DNA of 64,000 nt from Tamlana carrageenivorans (GCF_002893765.1 NZ_CP025938.1:3491501-3555500); one strand, 5' to 3'. Shown: positions 42,199 through 51,759, counted from the first letter of the stretch. Made by a program: numbers and translations. Notes: generated by a model from the sequence alone, not told the origin.

Positions 42199-43690
42199 CT
42201 ATCCCTGTAAAATTTTATAATAACTAAAATTTAGGCCGCTATTTGAACTCGTTTTTTTGCATTCGCCTACCAATTTCTAGAGCATTTGCGGTATGTATTC
42301 CAAAGAATATCCAAAGGGTTTCGGTAGCTTTTGTTTTAGCTTTTATGCGTTTGAGATGGTAATGTTCCTTTTCCTTTCCAAAACTTCCTTCTAATCTAGT
42401 TGCTCTTTATTTGGTAATTGCTGATTTAAGTTGTTTCTCTTGCTTATAGTTTTTAGGAAGTTTCCCTTTACGCTTGAAGTCTGTTTTGATATTGTTTTTA
42501 GTTACAAAATTTCTATTGTTATTGGTAGCATATATAGCATCTGCACCTACTATTTTCACTTTCCTTTTTGTTAGTGATTGTGTCTTGTAAACAGAGCTCT
42601 TTAGCCGTGTACCTTCATTAAAAGCATTAAAACTTAAGTGTTCTATAAAATTAATACCATCTATTTGTAGTTTGTTAACCTTGGCTCCAAATTCAACAGG
42701 CTTGACCTCTTTTCCTCGTACGATAGGTCTGAGGTAATCCTTATCAATACTCACAATTCTATCTTTGGGAGAGATTCCTATTTCAAAATACGCTTTTTGC
42801 TGAGTATAAACTATTTTTAGTATGGCCACACGACGGTAATAGTTTTTTTTGTAAATTGAACTTTGTAGGTATCTCGAAGCTCTTGTTCGAATTTTATAAA
42901 CTTGTCAAGCAGATGTAGTAATGATCTTGTGAGTGGTTTTCGTTTTTTGTTAGTTTTTCGACGCATTTTACTAAATTCTGTATAACGATGCTTCCATTTT
43001 CTATATTTAGAACGCTGCATTTTTATACCTAAAATTTTACAGGTTTCTCTAAGCTGCTTATAAAGCCAATTTACAGCTTCCCATAGTAATTTTTGAGGTG
43101 TAGGATAACGACACTCACTCTCGTAACAAGTGGCGTCAACAGTAATTTGGTTCTGACAATCAATATGATTATTCCAATGATTAAACAAGTCCTTTTCTAA
43201 TAAATCGATATCTAGCTTGTCTGCCAATTCACAACGTATTTGACTGACTATTTTAAAATTAGTAAGTCTATTAAAACCCAAGTGTATGTCACAGAAAAAC
43301 TGATAATCAATATTACTATTGAGTTGCTCTATAAGTTTCCTATCTGAGCTACAAGTGTAATGCTTTAAAAACATCAATGCTATTCTGCCTTTGGGACTAA
43401 ACAGCATTTTGCTACCTGTAGTTTTTTCTTTAATACCAAAAGTATCAACTAAAGAATCCCATGGAATTGCGCTGTAAATTTTTCCTAAATCACTTTCTAA
43501 AAATCGACGGTAATAAGCATTAAAGTTTTCTGTAGAAGATAAAAATGAAAACTCATGCTGAAATTCACTAATTTTCTGTATTTTCATAAATGTAAGAATA
43601 AGAAAACCCCGTTTTTGGCTCTCAACGGCCTTTTTTGGGGTTTTTATGTACTTAAATTTACGCAAAAACACCTGTATTTACAAGGGATAG
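42199..43690 (-). mobile_element. Decayed IS1182/IS5-like element
   Basis: Imperfect ends CTATCCCTGTAAA (42199-42211) and the complement of CTATCCCTTGTAAA (43690-43677) bracket a broken DUF772-type transposase. No clear target duplication is seen. It is adjacent to IS copy 4 and lies at the edge of the IS-rich segment. Confidence 0.65.
42239..43587 (-). pseudogene. Transposase pseudogene (DUF772 type, IS1182/IS5-like)
   Basis: The N-terminal part from ATG 43587 (MKIQKISEFQHEFSF) has the DUF772 region (SPKGRIALMFLKHYTCSSDR). It loses its frame near 42825, where VVWPY* is followed in another frame by ILKIVYTQQKAYFEIG. The second part then reads to a TAA at 42407-42409 inside the conserved region, and the same frame continues beyond it (RATRLEGSFGKEKEHYHL ... 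LWIFFGIHTAN) to a TAG at 42239-42241. One frameshift and one nonsense mutation are therefore visible; the product is inactive. Flanking inverted ends remain. Confidence 0.82.
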
Positions 43691-43713
43691 GGCATTTTCT
43701 GAATACGCCTAAT

Positions 43714-43748
43714 AAAAGCCTATCTATTTAAAATTCACAGGCTTTTTT
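43714..43748 (-). terminator. Rho-independent terminator after the 43.8-44.6 kb gene
   Basis: AAAAGCCT (43714-43721) pairs with AGGCTTTT (43739-43746), with an additional ATTT/AAAT pair inside and T-rich flanks. It lies 23 bases beyond the stop of the minus-strand hypothetical gene. Confidence 0.6.
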
Positions 43749-43768
43749 TATAGCAAAACTATTACCTA

Positions 43769-44584
43769 TTAAAAATCAAAATCGTCATGTTTTAAAACAG
43801 GACTTTCTTCTAAATCAAAAACTGAAGTAGACCAACTAACATGAAACCACGCGTTAAACATTTTAAAATTACGTTTTTGTGGCCATTCTTTTTTATTGCT
43901 AAGCCAATCTTCAAGCGTTCTTGTAAAAAATTTATCGAATTTTTTTCTGAGCCATTTTTTTAATTCTAAGGCATTTTCAATGTTATTATCAATTAAATAA
44001 ATATACGCTCCATCTATATTATTCTCTTCTGAAAACTCATCTTCTGGAAACACTTCATTTAACCAATCGTAAAATGGCTGCTTCGGACTTAATACAATGG
44101 CATTTCTATTAATAAAATTCTCTTCAAAATCTTCATCGAATTCTCTCTCAAAAAATTCGTCTTCTAAATCATCCTCAGACATATTGAAAAAATCAGAGAC
44201 ATAAGACTCCTTATCCTGAGTGACCATGGTTAACTTAATTTCGCTGTTTTTAGATTCATTCAGTTCAAAATCTATAATAAAATTATCGTATTCTAGAAAT
44301 TTTGAACGCTTATGCTCAATCATTTTTGTCATTAAACCCTTTTCTTCACGATCTTGAACAGATAATTCTAAGAGGTTTTCAAAAACTTCACCATGAAGTA
44401 TATCTTTCAAATTAGCTAAATTCCATGCTCTAATAGAAAAATTGATAACGTCTTCTGAGTCATGGTGCTCTGGAAATTCCTTGGCGAACGGACCAATAAA
44501 GCCTTCCATTAATTCGCTATAACCCACTTTAGCTTCGTTAGACTGTCTTATATGATCCGACATTTTTATAACCTTTTTACTCAT
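43769..44584 (-). CDS. Acidic conserved hypothetical protein
   Basis: A 271-residue soluble protein that I do not recognise. It has no signal peptide or membrane helix. The middle (about residues 125-160: DFFNMSEDDLEDEFFEREFD) is very acidic; the ends contain aromatic-rich stretches (FNAWFHVSWSTSVFDLEES at the C-terminus). The opening MEGFIGPFAKEFPEHHDSED could be a small helical domain. It is a single gene between the IS island and the leu terminator, with its own terminator, and looks native in base composition. Its placement gives no functional clue. Confidence 0.7.
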   Translation of the reverse strand: MSKKVIKMSDHIRQSNEAKVGYSELMEGFIGPFAKEFPEHHDSEDVINFSIRAWNLANLKDILHGEVFENLLELSVQDREEKGLMTKMIEHKRSKFLEYDNFIIDFELNESKNSEIKLTMVTQDKESYVSDFFNMSEDDLEDEFFEREFDEDFEENFINRNAIVLSPKQPFYDWLNEVFPEDEFSEENNIDGAYIYLIDNNIENALELKKWLRKKFDKFFTRTLEDWLSNKKEWPQKRNFKMFNAWFHVSWSTSVFDLEESPVLKHDDFDF

Positions 44585-44623
44585 AATAATTTACTTTATA
44601 GCGAATAACCTTTTTTTTAAAAA

Positions 44624-44655
44624 AACTCCGTGAAAGATAAAACTTTAACGGAGTT
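44624..44655 (-). terminator. Rho-independent terminator of the leu operon
   Basis: On the minus strand AACTCCGTTAAAG and CTTTCACGGAGTT form a nearly perfect 12-13 bp stem with a 6-base loop (44655-44624), followed by a long T run. It lies about 33 bases beyond the leuB stop. Confidence 0.85.
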
Positions 44656-44687
44656 ATTATAAAATTATTTGAATAATTATTTACTCA

Positions 44688-45746
44688 TTAAATATTTGCA
44701 GCTAAATAGTCTCCAACTTCTTTAGTACCGTAAGCTTTATCTCCATCGGCTAAATCTTCAGTAACAATACCTTCGGCTAAAGCTTTGTTTACTGCGTCTC
44801 TAATAGCCTTACCTTCTTCCGGTAAATTAAAAGCGGTCTCGAACATCATGGCAGCAGATAATACTGTAGCCATTGGATTGGCAATATTTAAACCTGTTGC
44901 TTGTGGATATGATCCGTGAATAGGTTCGAATAAAGCAATATCAGCCCCCATAGACGCCGATGGCATTAATCCCATAGACCCAGAAATCACTGAAGCTTCA
45001 TCGGTTAAAATATCTCCGAAAAGGTTTTCAGTAATTAATACGTCATAACTATTTGGCCATTGCACCAAACGCATAGCTACCGCATCAACAAATTCATAGC
45101 TAACTTCAACTTCTGGATAATCTTTTTCCATAGCTTGAACCGTTTCTCTCCATAAACGAGACGTTTCTAAAACGTTAGCTTTATCAACACAACAAAGTTT
45201 TTTAGAACGTGTCATGGCTAATTCAAAACCTTTTTTAGCTAGACGTTGTACCTCTGCTCTGGTATAAACGCAGTTATCATAAGCGGTTTCACCTTCATCT
45301 CTTCTACCCTTTTCTCCAAAGTAAATACCACCAGTTAATTCACGTAAGAAAACCAAATCAGTTCCTTCGATACGCTCTTGTTTTAAAGGTGATTTATCTA
45401 ATAATGATGGAAAAGTGAACGTTGGACGCACATTAGCAAACAACCCTAATTTTTTACGCATTTTAAGTAAACCTTGTTCTGGTCTTACTGGTGCAGACGG
45501 ATCATTATCATACTTTGGGTGACCGATGGCTCCAAATAAAACCGCATCAGACGATGCACAAATTTCATGAGTTTCATCTGGGTAAGGCTCTCCAACTGCA
45601 TCGATAGCAGCAGCACCTGTTAAAGCAGGTTTCCAAGTAATTTCATGTCCGAATTTTTTAGCCACAGCATCACTTACCTTCACGGCTTGATCTATAACTT
45701 CTGGTCCTATGCCGTCTCCAGCTAAAAGGGCTATATTAAATTTCAT
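44688..45746 (-). CDS. leuB: 3-isopropylmalate dehydrogenase
   Basis: A 352-residue enzyme that oxidises and decarboxylates 3-isopropylmalate with NAD, the third step of leucine synthesis. Visible are the N-terminal LLAGDGIGPEV, the substrate-binding ELTGGIYFGEKG region and conserved catalytic Lys/Tyr region (CCVDKANVLETSRLWRE). The metal-binding FGDILTDEASVISGSMGLMPSAS and the nucleotide-binding FEPIHGSYPQATGLNIANP close the set. It is last in leuC-leuD-leuA/cimA-like-leuB, 63 bases after the preceding gene, and is followed by a strong terminator. Confidence 0.96.
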   Translation of the reverse strand: MKFNIALLAGDGIGPEVIDQAVKVSDAVAKKFGHEITWKPALTGAAAIDAVGEPYPDETHEICASSDAVLFGAIGHPKYDNDPSAPVRPEQGLLKMRKKLGLFANVRPTFTFPSLLDKSPLKQERIEGTDLVFLRELTGGIYFGEKGRRDEGETAYDNCVYTRAEVQRLAKKGFELAMTRSKKLCCVDKANVLETSRLWRETVQAMEKDYPEVEVSYEFVDAVAMRLVQWPNSYDVLITENLFGDILTDEASVISGSMGLMPSASMGADIALFEPIHGSYPQATGLNIANPMATVLSAAMMFETAFNLPEEGKAIRDAVNKALAEGIVTEDLADGDKAYGTKEVGDYLAANI

Positions 45747-45809
45747 TTTTTATTTATTTTAGTCTTTATATTTATTTATTGTAACTAATTTGAAATTTCA
45801 ATTATTAAA

Positions 45810-47333
45810 TTAACTAATAATGATATTCAACATTTTTTCGGTTGCTATAATGGCTGAAACCGTTTGATCGGAATCTAAACCTCTAGTTTTAAACTCTCTA
45901 TTTTCGTTTTTCCATGTAATAATGGTTTCACATAAAGCATCCGATCGACTTCCTGGCGGAATTCTTACTGCATAATCGATTAAGTCGGGTAAAACCATTA
46001 AACGTTCGTTTTTGAAAATACTTTTAATAGCATTCATAAAAGCATCAAATTGTCCGTCGCCCTGTGCATTTTCTTCAAATGTTTCACCTTCTATAGTAAT
46101 GGATACCGAAGTTGTAGGTTTCAGTCCTTTTGAATGCGTTAACACGTAGGTGTTTACCTTTACTTTTTCCTCATACGTTCTATCTAAAACATCAGAAATG
46201 ATATATGGTAAATCCTCTTTGGTTACCACTTGCTTCTTGTCACCCAACTCAATAATTCGTTGGGTTACCTTTTTTAAATCTGCGTCGTTAAGTTGAAGTC
46301 CGAGTTCCTGTAAATTCTTTTGAATATTAGCTTTACCAGATGACTTTCCTAAAGCATACTTTCGAGTTCTGCCGAAACGTTCTGGCATTAAATCGCTAAA
46401 ATAGAGATTGTTTTTACTATCACCATCGGCATGAATACCAGCAGTTTGCGTAAAAACATTCGCTCCAATTATAGGTTTATTAGAAGGAATAACTAATCCT
46501 GAAAAGTTTTCTACCAATTTACTAACCGTGTATAGCATCTTCTCATTTACACCAATTTTAAGGTGCGGCATAAAATCGTTAATTACAGCTATGGTACTGG
46601 ACATCGGTGCATTTCCAGCACGCTCACCCATTCCATTTACCGTAAGATGCAATCCATCGGCGCCAGCATTTAAACCAGCCATAACATTGGCTACTCCTAA
46701 ATCATAATCATTATGAGCATGGAAATCAAAATGCATTTTAGGATAAGCTTCCTTTATTTCTTTAATGAAGTTAAACGATTCTTCGGGAGTTAATATCCCC
46801 AAAGTATCTGGAAGCATAATTCGTGTTACAGCTTGTGAGGATAAGAAATCTAAAAACTCATAAACATAAGCTTTTGAATTTCGCATACCATTACTCCAAT
46901 CTTCTAAATATACATTGGTAATGATACCGTGATTCTGAGCAAGATCAATATTTTCTTTTATTTCCTCAAAATGTTGATTTGGAGTCTTTTTAAGCTGGTG
47001 AGTTAAATGATTTAATGAACCTTTCGTTAGTAGGTTCTGTACTTTAGCACCAGCTTCAACCATCCAATTTATAGAAACACCTTTATCAACAAACGTTAAA
47101 ACTTCTACGGCTGACAAATGATTATTTTCTGCTGCCCATTTCGTAACATCTTTTACAGCTTGAAGCTCGCCCTCAGACACACGTGCCGAAGCAATTTCAA
47201 TACGATCCACTTTTAATTCTTCAAGTAAAAGCTTTGCGATTGTCAACTTCTCAGAAGCAGAAAACGACACACTCGAGGTTTGTTCACCATCGCGTAATGT
47301 CGTATCCATTATTTCTATTTTTCTAAAACTCAT
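45810..47333 (-). CDS. LeuA/CimA-family acyltransferase with regulatory domain
   Basis: A 507-residue enzyme with an N-terminal HMGL-like TIM barrel. MDTTLRDGEQTSSVSFS (residues 9-25) holds the metal-binding Asp and catalytic Arg, and HAHNDYDLGVANVMAG and NGMGERAGNA are further metal and substrate motifs. The C-terminal LeuA dimer/regulatory domain (about 375-500) binds the feedback inhibitor. It joins acetyl-CoA to a 2-oxo acid, 2-oxoisovalerate (leucine) or pyruvate (citramalate, isoleucine route). The spacing of its motifs is closer to citramalate synthases, but the leu context favours isopropylmalate synthase. I cannot decide from sequence alone. It begins 3 bases after leuD. Confidence 0.82.
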   Translation of the reverse strand: MSFRKIEIMDTTLRDGEQTSSVSFSASEKLTIAKLLLEELKVDRIEIASARVSEGELQAVKDVTKWAAENNHLSAVEVLTFVDKGVSINWMVEAGAKVQNLLTKGSLNHLTHQLKKTPNQHFEEIKENIDLAQNHGIITNVYLEDWSNGMRNSKAYVYEFLDFLSSQAVTRIMLPDTLGILTPEESFNFIKEIKEAYPKMHFDFHAHNDYDLGVANVMAGLNAGADGLHLTVNGMGERAGNAPMSSTIAVINDFMPHLKIGVNEKMLYTVSKLVENFSGLVIPSNKPIIGANVFTQTAGIHADGDSKNNLYFSDLMPERFGRTRKYALGKSSGKANIQKNLQELGLQLNDADLKKVTQRIIELGDKKQVVTKEDLPYIISDVLDRTYEEKVKVNTYVLTHSKGLKPTTSVSITIEGETFEENAQGDGQFDAFMNAIKSIFKNERLMVLPDLIDYAVRIPPGSRSDALCETIITWKNENREFKTRGLDSDQTVSAIIATEKMLNIIIS

Positions 47334-47336
47334 GCT

Positions 47337-47933
47337 TTAGAACGGGCGTGTTTCAGTAAAACTTTCAATCTCACTTTTCATGCTCTGTAAGTAATCAATA
47401 TCATCAAAACCATTTAACATGTTACCTTTTTTGTAACCATTAATATCAAATGATTCTTGTGTACCAGATGATGGTAATGTAATTGTTTGAGCCTCTAAAT
47501 CGATTACCAGTTCCGTTTTAGGATCTTCATAAACCGCTTCAAAAATTTCATTCAAAAATTCTGGAGAAATTTGAACTGGTAATACACCAATGTTCAAACA
47601 GTTATTTTTAAAGATATCTGCGAAGAAACTAGATACTACGCAACGAAATCCGTAATCATAAACCGCCCAAGCAGCGTGCTCTCTTGAAGATCCAGAACCA
47701 AAGTTCTTTCCTCCTACAAGGATTTTGCCACTGTAAATAGGGTTGTTTAAAACGAAATCTTCTTTAGGTGTATCATCACCATTGTATCTCCAGTCGCGGA
47801 ATAAGTTATCACCAAAACCATCACGAGTTGTAGCTTTTAAAAAACGTGCTGGTATAATTTGATCAGTATCTACGTTCTCGATTGGTAATGGAACTGCAGT
47901 ACTGGTTAATTTTGTAAATTTATCGTAAGCCAT
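47337..47933 (-). CDS. leuD: 3-isopropylmalate dehydratase small subunit
   Basis: A 198-residue subunit that forms the swivelling domain of isopropylmalate isomerase with LeuC. DTDQIIPARFLK near residue 22 and GGKNFGSGSSREHA near 74 are the substrate-specifying motifs. It interconverts 2- and 3-isopropylmalate. It lies 85 bases after leuC and 3 bases before the LeuA-like gene, so is translated from the same transcript. The 85-base gap contains only a T/A-rich tract and no terminator. Confidence 0.95.
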   Translation of the reverse strand: MAYDKFTKLTSTAVPLPIENVDTDQIIPARFLKATTRDGFGDNLFRDWRYNGDDTPKEDFVLNNPIYSGKILVGGKNFGSGSSREHAAWAVYDYGFRCVVSSFFADIFKNNCLNIGVLPVQISPEFLNEIFEAVYEDPKTELVIDLEAQTITLPSSGTQESFDINGYKKGNMLNGFDDIDYLQSMKSEIESFTETRPF

Positions 47934-48018
47934 TTTTTCAAGTTAAAAGTGAAAAGTTAAAAGAGAAAGGTTTTGAATCCTTTACATTATTTTTCAACCT
48001 TTCATTGTTAATTATTAA

Positions 48019-49413
48019 TTATAAAAGTTCTCTAGGATCGGTTACAACGCCAGTTACAGCAGCTGCAGCAGCCACTAAAGGACTAGCTAATAAGGTTCTT
48101 GATCCAGGACCTTGACGACCTTCAAAGTTTCTGTTTGATGTACTTACCGCATATTTCCCTGCAGGTACTTTATCATCATTCATCGCTAAACAAGCCGAAC
48201 AACCTGGTTCTCTAAGTACAAATCCAGCTTCTTCAAAAATATCTAACAAACCTTCTTCTTTTATTTTGGCTTCAACAATGTGTGAACCTGGCACTAACCA
48301 AGCTGTTACATTATCAGCCTTTTTTCTTCCTTTTACAATCGATGCAAAAGCACGGAAATCTTCAATACGTCCATTAGTACAAGAACCAATAAATACGTAA
48401 TCAATTTTCTTTCCAATCATTTGCTCATCTTCAGCATAACCCATGTAAGCTAAAGACTTATCGTAAGTTGCTTTACCACCTTCAACAGATTCAGCAGATG
48501 GGATGTTTTTAGAAATACCCATACCCATACCTGGATTTGTTCCGTAGGTAATCATAGGCTCAATATCACTTGCATCAAAAGTATATTCTTTATCAAACAC
48601 AACACCTTCGTCCGTTTTTAAAGTTTCCCAATACGCCATGGCTTTATCCCAATCAGCTCCTTTAGGAGTCATAGGACGCCCTTTAATGTATTCGAAAGTT
48701 TTTTCATCTGGAGCAATCATACCACCACGGGCACCCATTTCTATAGATAGGTTACAAACCGTCATACGGCCTTCCATACTCATATTCTCGAAAACATCAC
48801 CAGCGTACTCAACAAAATATCCAGTAGCCCCAGAAGTTGTTAATTGTGAAATGATATAAAGACCAACATCTTTAGGTGTAACCCCTTTACTTAAAGGCCC
48901 ATTAATGTTGATACGCATTTTTTTAGGCTTAGGCTGCATAATACATTGTGTAGTAAGCACCATTTCTACTTCTGACGTACCAATACCAAAAGCAATGGCT
49001 CCAAAAGCACCATGAGTTGACGTATGTGAATCTCCACAAACAATAGTTGCTCCTGGTAGTGTAATACCATTCTCTGGTCCTACAACGTGAACAATACCAT
49101 TATTTTGGTGTCCTAGTCCCCAGTGACTAATACCATATTCATTCGCGTTATTTTCTAATGTTTTTAATTGATTAGCAGACAACGGGTCTTCTACTGGTAA
49201 ATGCTGGTTAATGGTAGGCGTATTATGATCGGCAACTGCAAAAGTACGCTTTGGATATAATACTGTTAAACCCCTACTCTTTAAACCAACAAATGCCACA
49301 GGACTGGTTACTTCATGGATTAAATGACGATCGATATACAAAACATCTGGACCATCTTCAATTTTTCTTACAACATGTGAATCCCACACTTTGTCAAACA
49401 ATGATTTACTCAT
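48019..49413 (-). CDS. leuC: 3-isopropylmalate dehydratase large subunit
   Basis: A 464-residue aconitase-family enzyme. The [4Fe-4S] cluster ligands are visible in GSCTNGRIEDF (one Cys) and EPGCSACLAMN (two Cys). The substrate and active-site motif CGDSHTSTHGAFGAIAFGIGTSE lies near residue 134. With LeuD it isomerises 2-isopropylmalate in leucine synthesis. It is the first gene of the leu operon, with a TAAATTTG box and a small hairpin upstream. The enzyme is oxygen-sensitive through its cluster, as in the family. Confidence 0.96.
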   Translation of the reverse strand: MSKSLFDKVWDSHVVRKIEDGPDVLYIDRHLIHEVTSPVAFVGLKSRGLTVLYPKRTFAVADHNTPTINQHLPVEDPLSANQLKTLENNANEYGISHWGLGHQNNGIVHVVGPENGITLPGATIVCGDSHTSTHGAFGAIAFGIGTSEVEMVLTTQCIMQPKPKKMRININGPLSKGVTPKDVGLYIISQLTTSGATGYFVEYAGDVFENMSMEGRMTVCNLSIEMGARGGMIAPDEKTFEYIKGRPMTPKGADWDKAMAYWETLKTDEGVVFDKEYTFDASDIEPMITYGTNPGMGMGISKNIPSAESVEGGKATYDKSLAYMGYAEDEQMIGKKIDYVFIGSCTNGRIEDFRAFASIVKGRKKADNVTAWLVPGSHIVEAKIKEEGLLDIFEEAGFVLREPGCSACLAMNDDKVPAGKYAVSTSNRNFEGRQGPGSRTLLASPLVAAAAAVTGVVTDPRELL

Positions 49414-49437
49414 AATTTTTTTATTATATGTATTAAA

Positions 49438-49494
49438 ATACCTTCAAACCGAATTGATCAAGGTATGCATAGCTTTTTAAGTCATACAAATTTA
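49438..49494 (-). promoter_or_regulatory. Promoter and hairpin leader upstream of leuC
   Basis: On the minus strand TAAATTTG (49494-49487) is a -7 candidate; the -33 is poor. Downstream ATACCTT (49466-49460) pairs with AAGGTAT (49444-49438), followed by TTTT. A short frame MHTLINSV (49470-49444) overlaps the hairpin. A leu attenuator is possible but weak. Confidence 0.35.
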
Positions 49495-49624
49495 TGTTTT
49501 ATTACAATTATTAAAAACTTAATACCTCTTTGTTATTAAATTTTTATAAAATTAACAGTGGATACGACATAAACTGCATTTTTTTCAACAGATTATTAAA
49601 ATTGATTGCAATTTTCAATCATTA

Positions 49625-50011
49625 TTATTCTAGCCTATCTTTAACGTATTCTACCTTAGTTTTACCGTGAGCTAAAGGCTTACCATCTGGTCCAACATTA
49701 ACCATAACGATATTTGAAATGGTAATAATGGTTTCCCGAGTCATTTTATTTCTAACTTCACAACTTAAGGTTAACGAGGCTTTTCCAAATTTCACAGGAC
49801 TGATACCAATTTCAATGATATCACCCTGTTTTGCTGAAGCTCTAAAATCAATCTCACTAATATATTTAGTTACTACTTTAGGGTTTTCTAATTGAATAAT
49901 CGTATAGAGCGCTGCTTCTTCGTCAATCCAATCTAATAAACGGCCTCCAAATAAGGTACCATTAGCATTTAAATCTTCTGGTTTAATCCATTTTCTTGTG
50001 TGAAAATTCAT
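49625..50011 (-). CDS. Acyl-CoA thioesterase (YciA-like hotdog fold)
   Basis: A 128-residue single hotdog-domain protein. NANGTLFGGRLLDWIDEEAA (about residues 16-35) holds the catalytic Asp/Glu and the Gly-rich turn of the YciA/ACOT group, and VMVNVGPDGKPLAHG ends the core. It hydrolyses acyl-CoAs to free acids and CoA; chain-length preference is not visible. It is a single gene upstream of the leu operon. TGATTG/CAATCA (49603-49621) beyond its stop is a weak terminator candidate. Confidence 0.85.
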   Translation of the reverse strand: MNFHTRKWIKPEDLNANGTLFGGRLLDWIDEEAALYTIIQLENPKVVTKYISEIDFRASAKQGDIIEIGISPVKFGKASLTLSCEVRNKMTRETIITISNIVMVNVGPDGKPLAHGKTKVEYVKDRLE

Positions 50012-50245
50012 ATTTTATATTTAAGTATTAAAAGTTTTTGTCTTTTTTTTTAGCTAAAATGCAAGGGTTATTTATGTAAAAATAAAAGTTTATAAAGGTC
50101 ATAGATAGCAAGTGAAACCCATACTTTTTATAAAATTTTTAAAGGTAAGAAATTCTCGAATGTTAATAAAACCGTTAATAATTATAAAGTTAATTTTACA
50201 TCAAACCTTCTTATTATATCTATTTTTAGTAAAAATCTCCTAAAA

Positions 50246-50662
50246 ATGAACACTAGACAATCAAATCTGACCAACATTCGACCTGAGATTTTAGGCGAGA
50301 CTATTAAGGATAACATGAGTAAAGACGAGCGGTTTCAAAATTTAGTCCTGAGACCAATTATAAAGCTACAGAATGATTTGCTCATAGAAGTTTTCAAAAA
50401 TTACATTCGAAAACACAAATCTGTTTTTCATGAATTCACTTTAGAAAAACGCAAGACTTACATAGAAAATGCCATACAAAGAGACATGAAGCTTAGAAAT
50501 TCTATGAAAGGCATGATTATCGGTCAGTTTACTGTTGAAGAATACCTCATTTATATTGAAAATTCTTCTGCTCTAAACAAAAGGATGATGAATATTGTAA
50601 AAGAACGATTACTAAGTCAAATACAATTATTTGACAATCCTGAATTTCTTAAAGCTGTTTAG
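50246..50662 (+). CDS. Conserved hypothetical protein (Bacteroidota)
   Basis: A 138-residue, mainly helical, charged protein with no signal peptide or membrane segment. The sequence (NIRPEIL ... NLVLRPIIKLQNDLLIEVFKNYI ... IGQFTVEEYLIYI) is of a type common in flavobacteria, where some databases call it glyoxalase-related. I see no metal-binding residues or beta-alpha-beta-beta-beta fold that would support a glyoxalase. The gene converges on the DUF2461 gene with no gap between stop codons. The function is unknown. Confidence 0.7.
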   Translation: MNTRQSNLTNIRPEILGETIKDNMSKDERFQNLVLRPIIKLQNDLLIEVFKNYIRKHKSVFHEFTLEKRKTYIENAIQRDMKLRNSMKGMIIGQFTVEEYLIYIENSSALNKRMMNIVKERLLSQIQLFDNPEFLKAV

Positions 50663-51343
50663 TTACTCAATTATTGAAACACCATTTAAATCTGTGGTTA
50701 AAACATCACTCATATAATCAAAATATGGGCGAATTGTTTTGAACGCCTGGCTTATATTTTTTAGAAAATGAGCATCTAAAACCGCTTTATCGCTATACTT
50801 TTTAACAAATAAAAATTGCTTTTTTCTTATTAAATCGATGGATTTATGGTCTTTACTAAATCCTTTAGGTGCTGTTTTAACTTCATCACCAACAAATTCA
50901 CCCCAAACGGCTTTAAATGATTTTTCTTCTATGATGTCTCGGATTTCAGAGTCGTCCATTTCAAATTCTTTTCTAATTCTTAATAGATCTTCTTTGGCTG
51001 GATCCCAAAATCCTGTAGCAATAAAACTTTCATTATTTGGTTGAATATGTAGATAGTAGCCTCCCCTTAAACGCGGTTTAACTCTGTGAAATAAACCACC
51101 GAAATGCGTTTTATAAGGTAATTTATTTTTTGAAAACCGTACATCTCGGTAAATTCTAAAAATTTTAAGTTTATCAATTTCATCATGAGTATTTAGTTGA
51201 TTTAAAACCGTATTATAGAACGTTTTCACTTCACTTTCTATGGCTTTAAACTCCTGTTTATTTTCATTAAACCAATCGCGGTTGTTGTTTTTTTCTAATC
51301 TTTTAAAGAAATCAAAAACAGAAGGTTGCAATACTAAACTCAT
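50663..51343 (-). CDS. DUF2461-family protein
   Basis: A 226-residue soluble protein that matches DUF2461/TIGR02453 along its length. The opening FDFFKRLEKNNNRDWFNENK, IFRIYRDVRFSKNKLPYKTHFG (about residues 62-83) and the YYLHIQPNNESFIATGFW stretch are the family landmarks. The biological role is unknown. The gene stands alone, converging on the small helical gene at 50246. Confidence 0.85.
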   Translation of the reverse strand: MSLVLQPSVFDFFKRLEKNNNRDWFNENKQEFKAIESEVKTFYNTVLNQLNTHDEIDKLKIFRIYRDVRFSKNKLPYKTHFGGLFHRVKPRLRGGYYLHIQPNNESFIATGFWDPAKEDLLRIRKEFEMDDSEIRDIIEEKSFKAVWGEFVGDEVKTAPKGFSKDHKSIDLIRKKQFLFVKKYSDKAVLDAHFLKNISQAFKTIRPYFDYMSDVLTTDLNGVSIIE

Positions 51344-51375
51344 AATTTGTTTTAATTTTAAATTTTAAAAATACA

Positions 51376-51515
51376 AAAAGAGGCCGTCTAAAAAGTATTA
51401 AACACGTCATTCTGAATTTATTTCAGAATCTCATCACACTGATAACCAGTCGTTATGAGAACTTGAATCAAGTTCAGGTTGGCGAAAATTTTACTTTTTG
51501 TACAGCCTCTTTTTT
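51376..51515. repeat. Palindromic repeat element (about 138 bp), terminator-like
   Basis: Outer arms AAAAGAGGCCGTCTAAAAAGTA and TACTTTTTGTACAGCCTCTTTT (51377-51512) enclose an inner unit GTCATTCTGAATTTATTTCAGAATCTCA ... read in two orientations (given here in parts: GTCATTCTGAAT, TTCAGAATCTCA, TGAGAACTTGAAT, GTTCAGGTTGGC). It lies after the small lipoprotein gene and can act as its terminator. The arms and core resemble those at 5897-6036. Confidence 0.65.
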
Positions 51516-51567
51516 AGTTTATATGTATTAAAAACACCATGCCTTTTCACATGGATTTAAAGTATTA

Positions 51568-51759
51568 TTAATTTTCAATTTCATCCACAACGTCATCAAC
51601 GGCATCTTCAACATCATCTGCAGCATCCTCAATAGCGTCTCCTGTATCATCTACAGCTTCTTCTATTTTTTCGCTAGGAGTTTCTTTTTTTTCTCTGCAG
51701 CTAGTTAATACAGTTGATATAGTAAATAATAATGATAGTAATAATATAAGTTTTTTCAT
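51568..51759 (-). CDS. Small acidic lipoprotein
   Basis: A 63-residue protein with a lipoprotein signal peptide; the lipobox VLTSC puts the lipidated Cys at residue 21. The mature part is 42 residues, highly acidic, with a regular pattern of DDxxDAxxDAADDVEDAVDD that would form an amphipathic acidic helix. Similar small acidic lipoproteins are common in flavobacteria, and their role is unknown. A stress or envelope role next to the DUF1328 gene is possible only by analogy. Confidence 0.75.
   Translation of the reverse strand: MKKLILLLSLLFTISTVLTSCREKKETPSEKIEEAVDDTGDAIEDAADDVEDAVDDVVDEIEN

Noticed and set aside
50246..50662. Annotation of the 138-residue protein as a glyoxalase
   Set aside because: No metal ligands or glyoxalase fold pattern can be seen; the protein looks helical.
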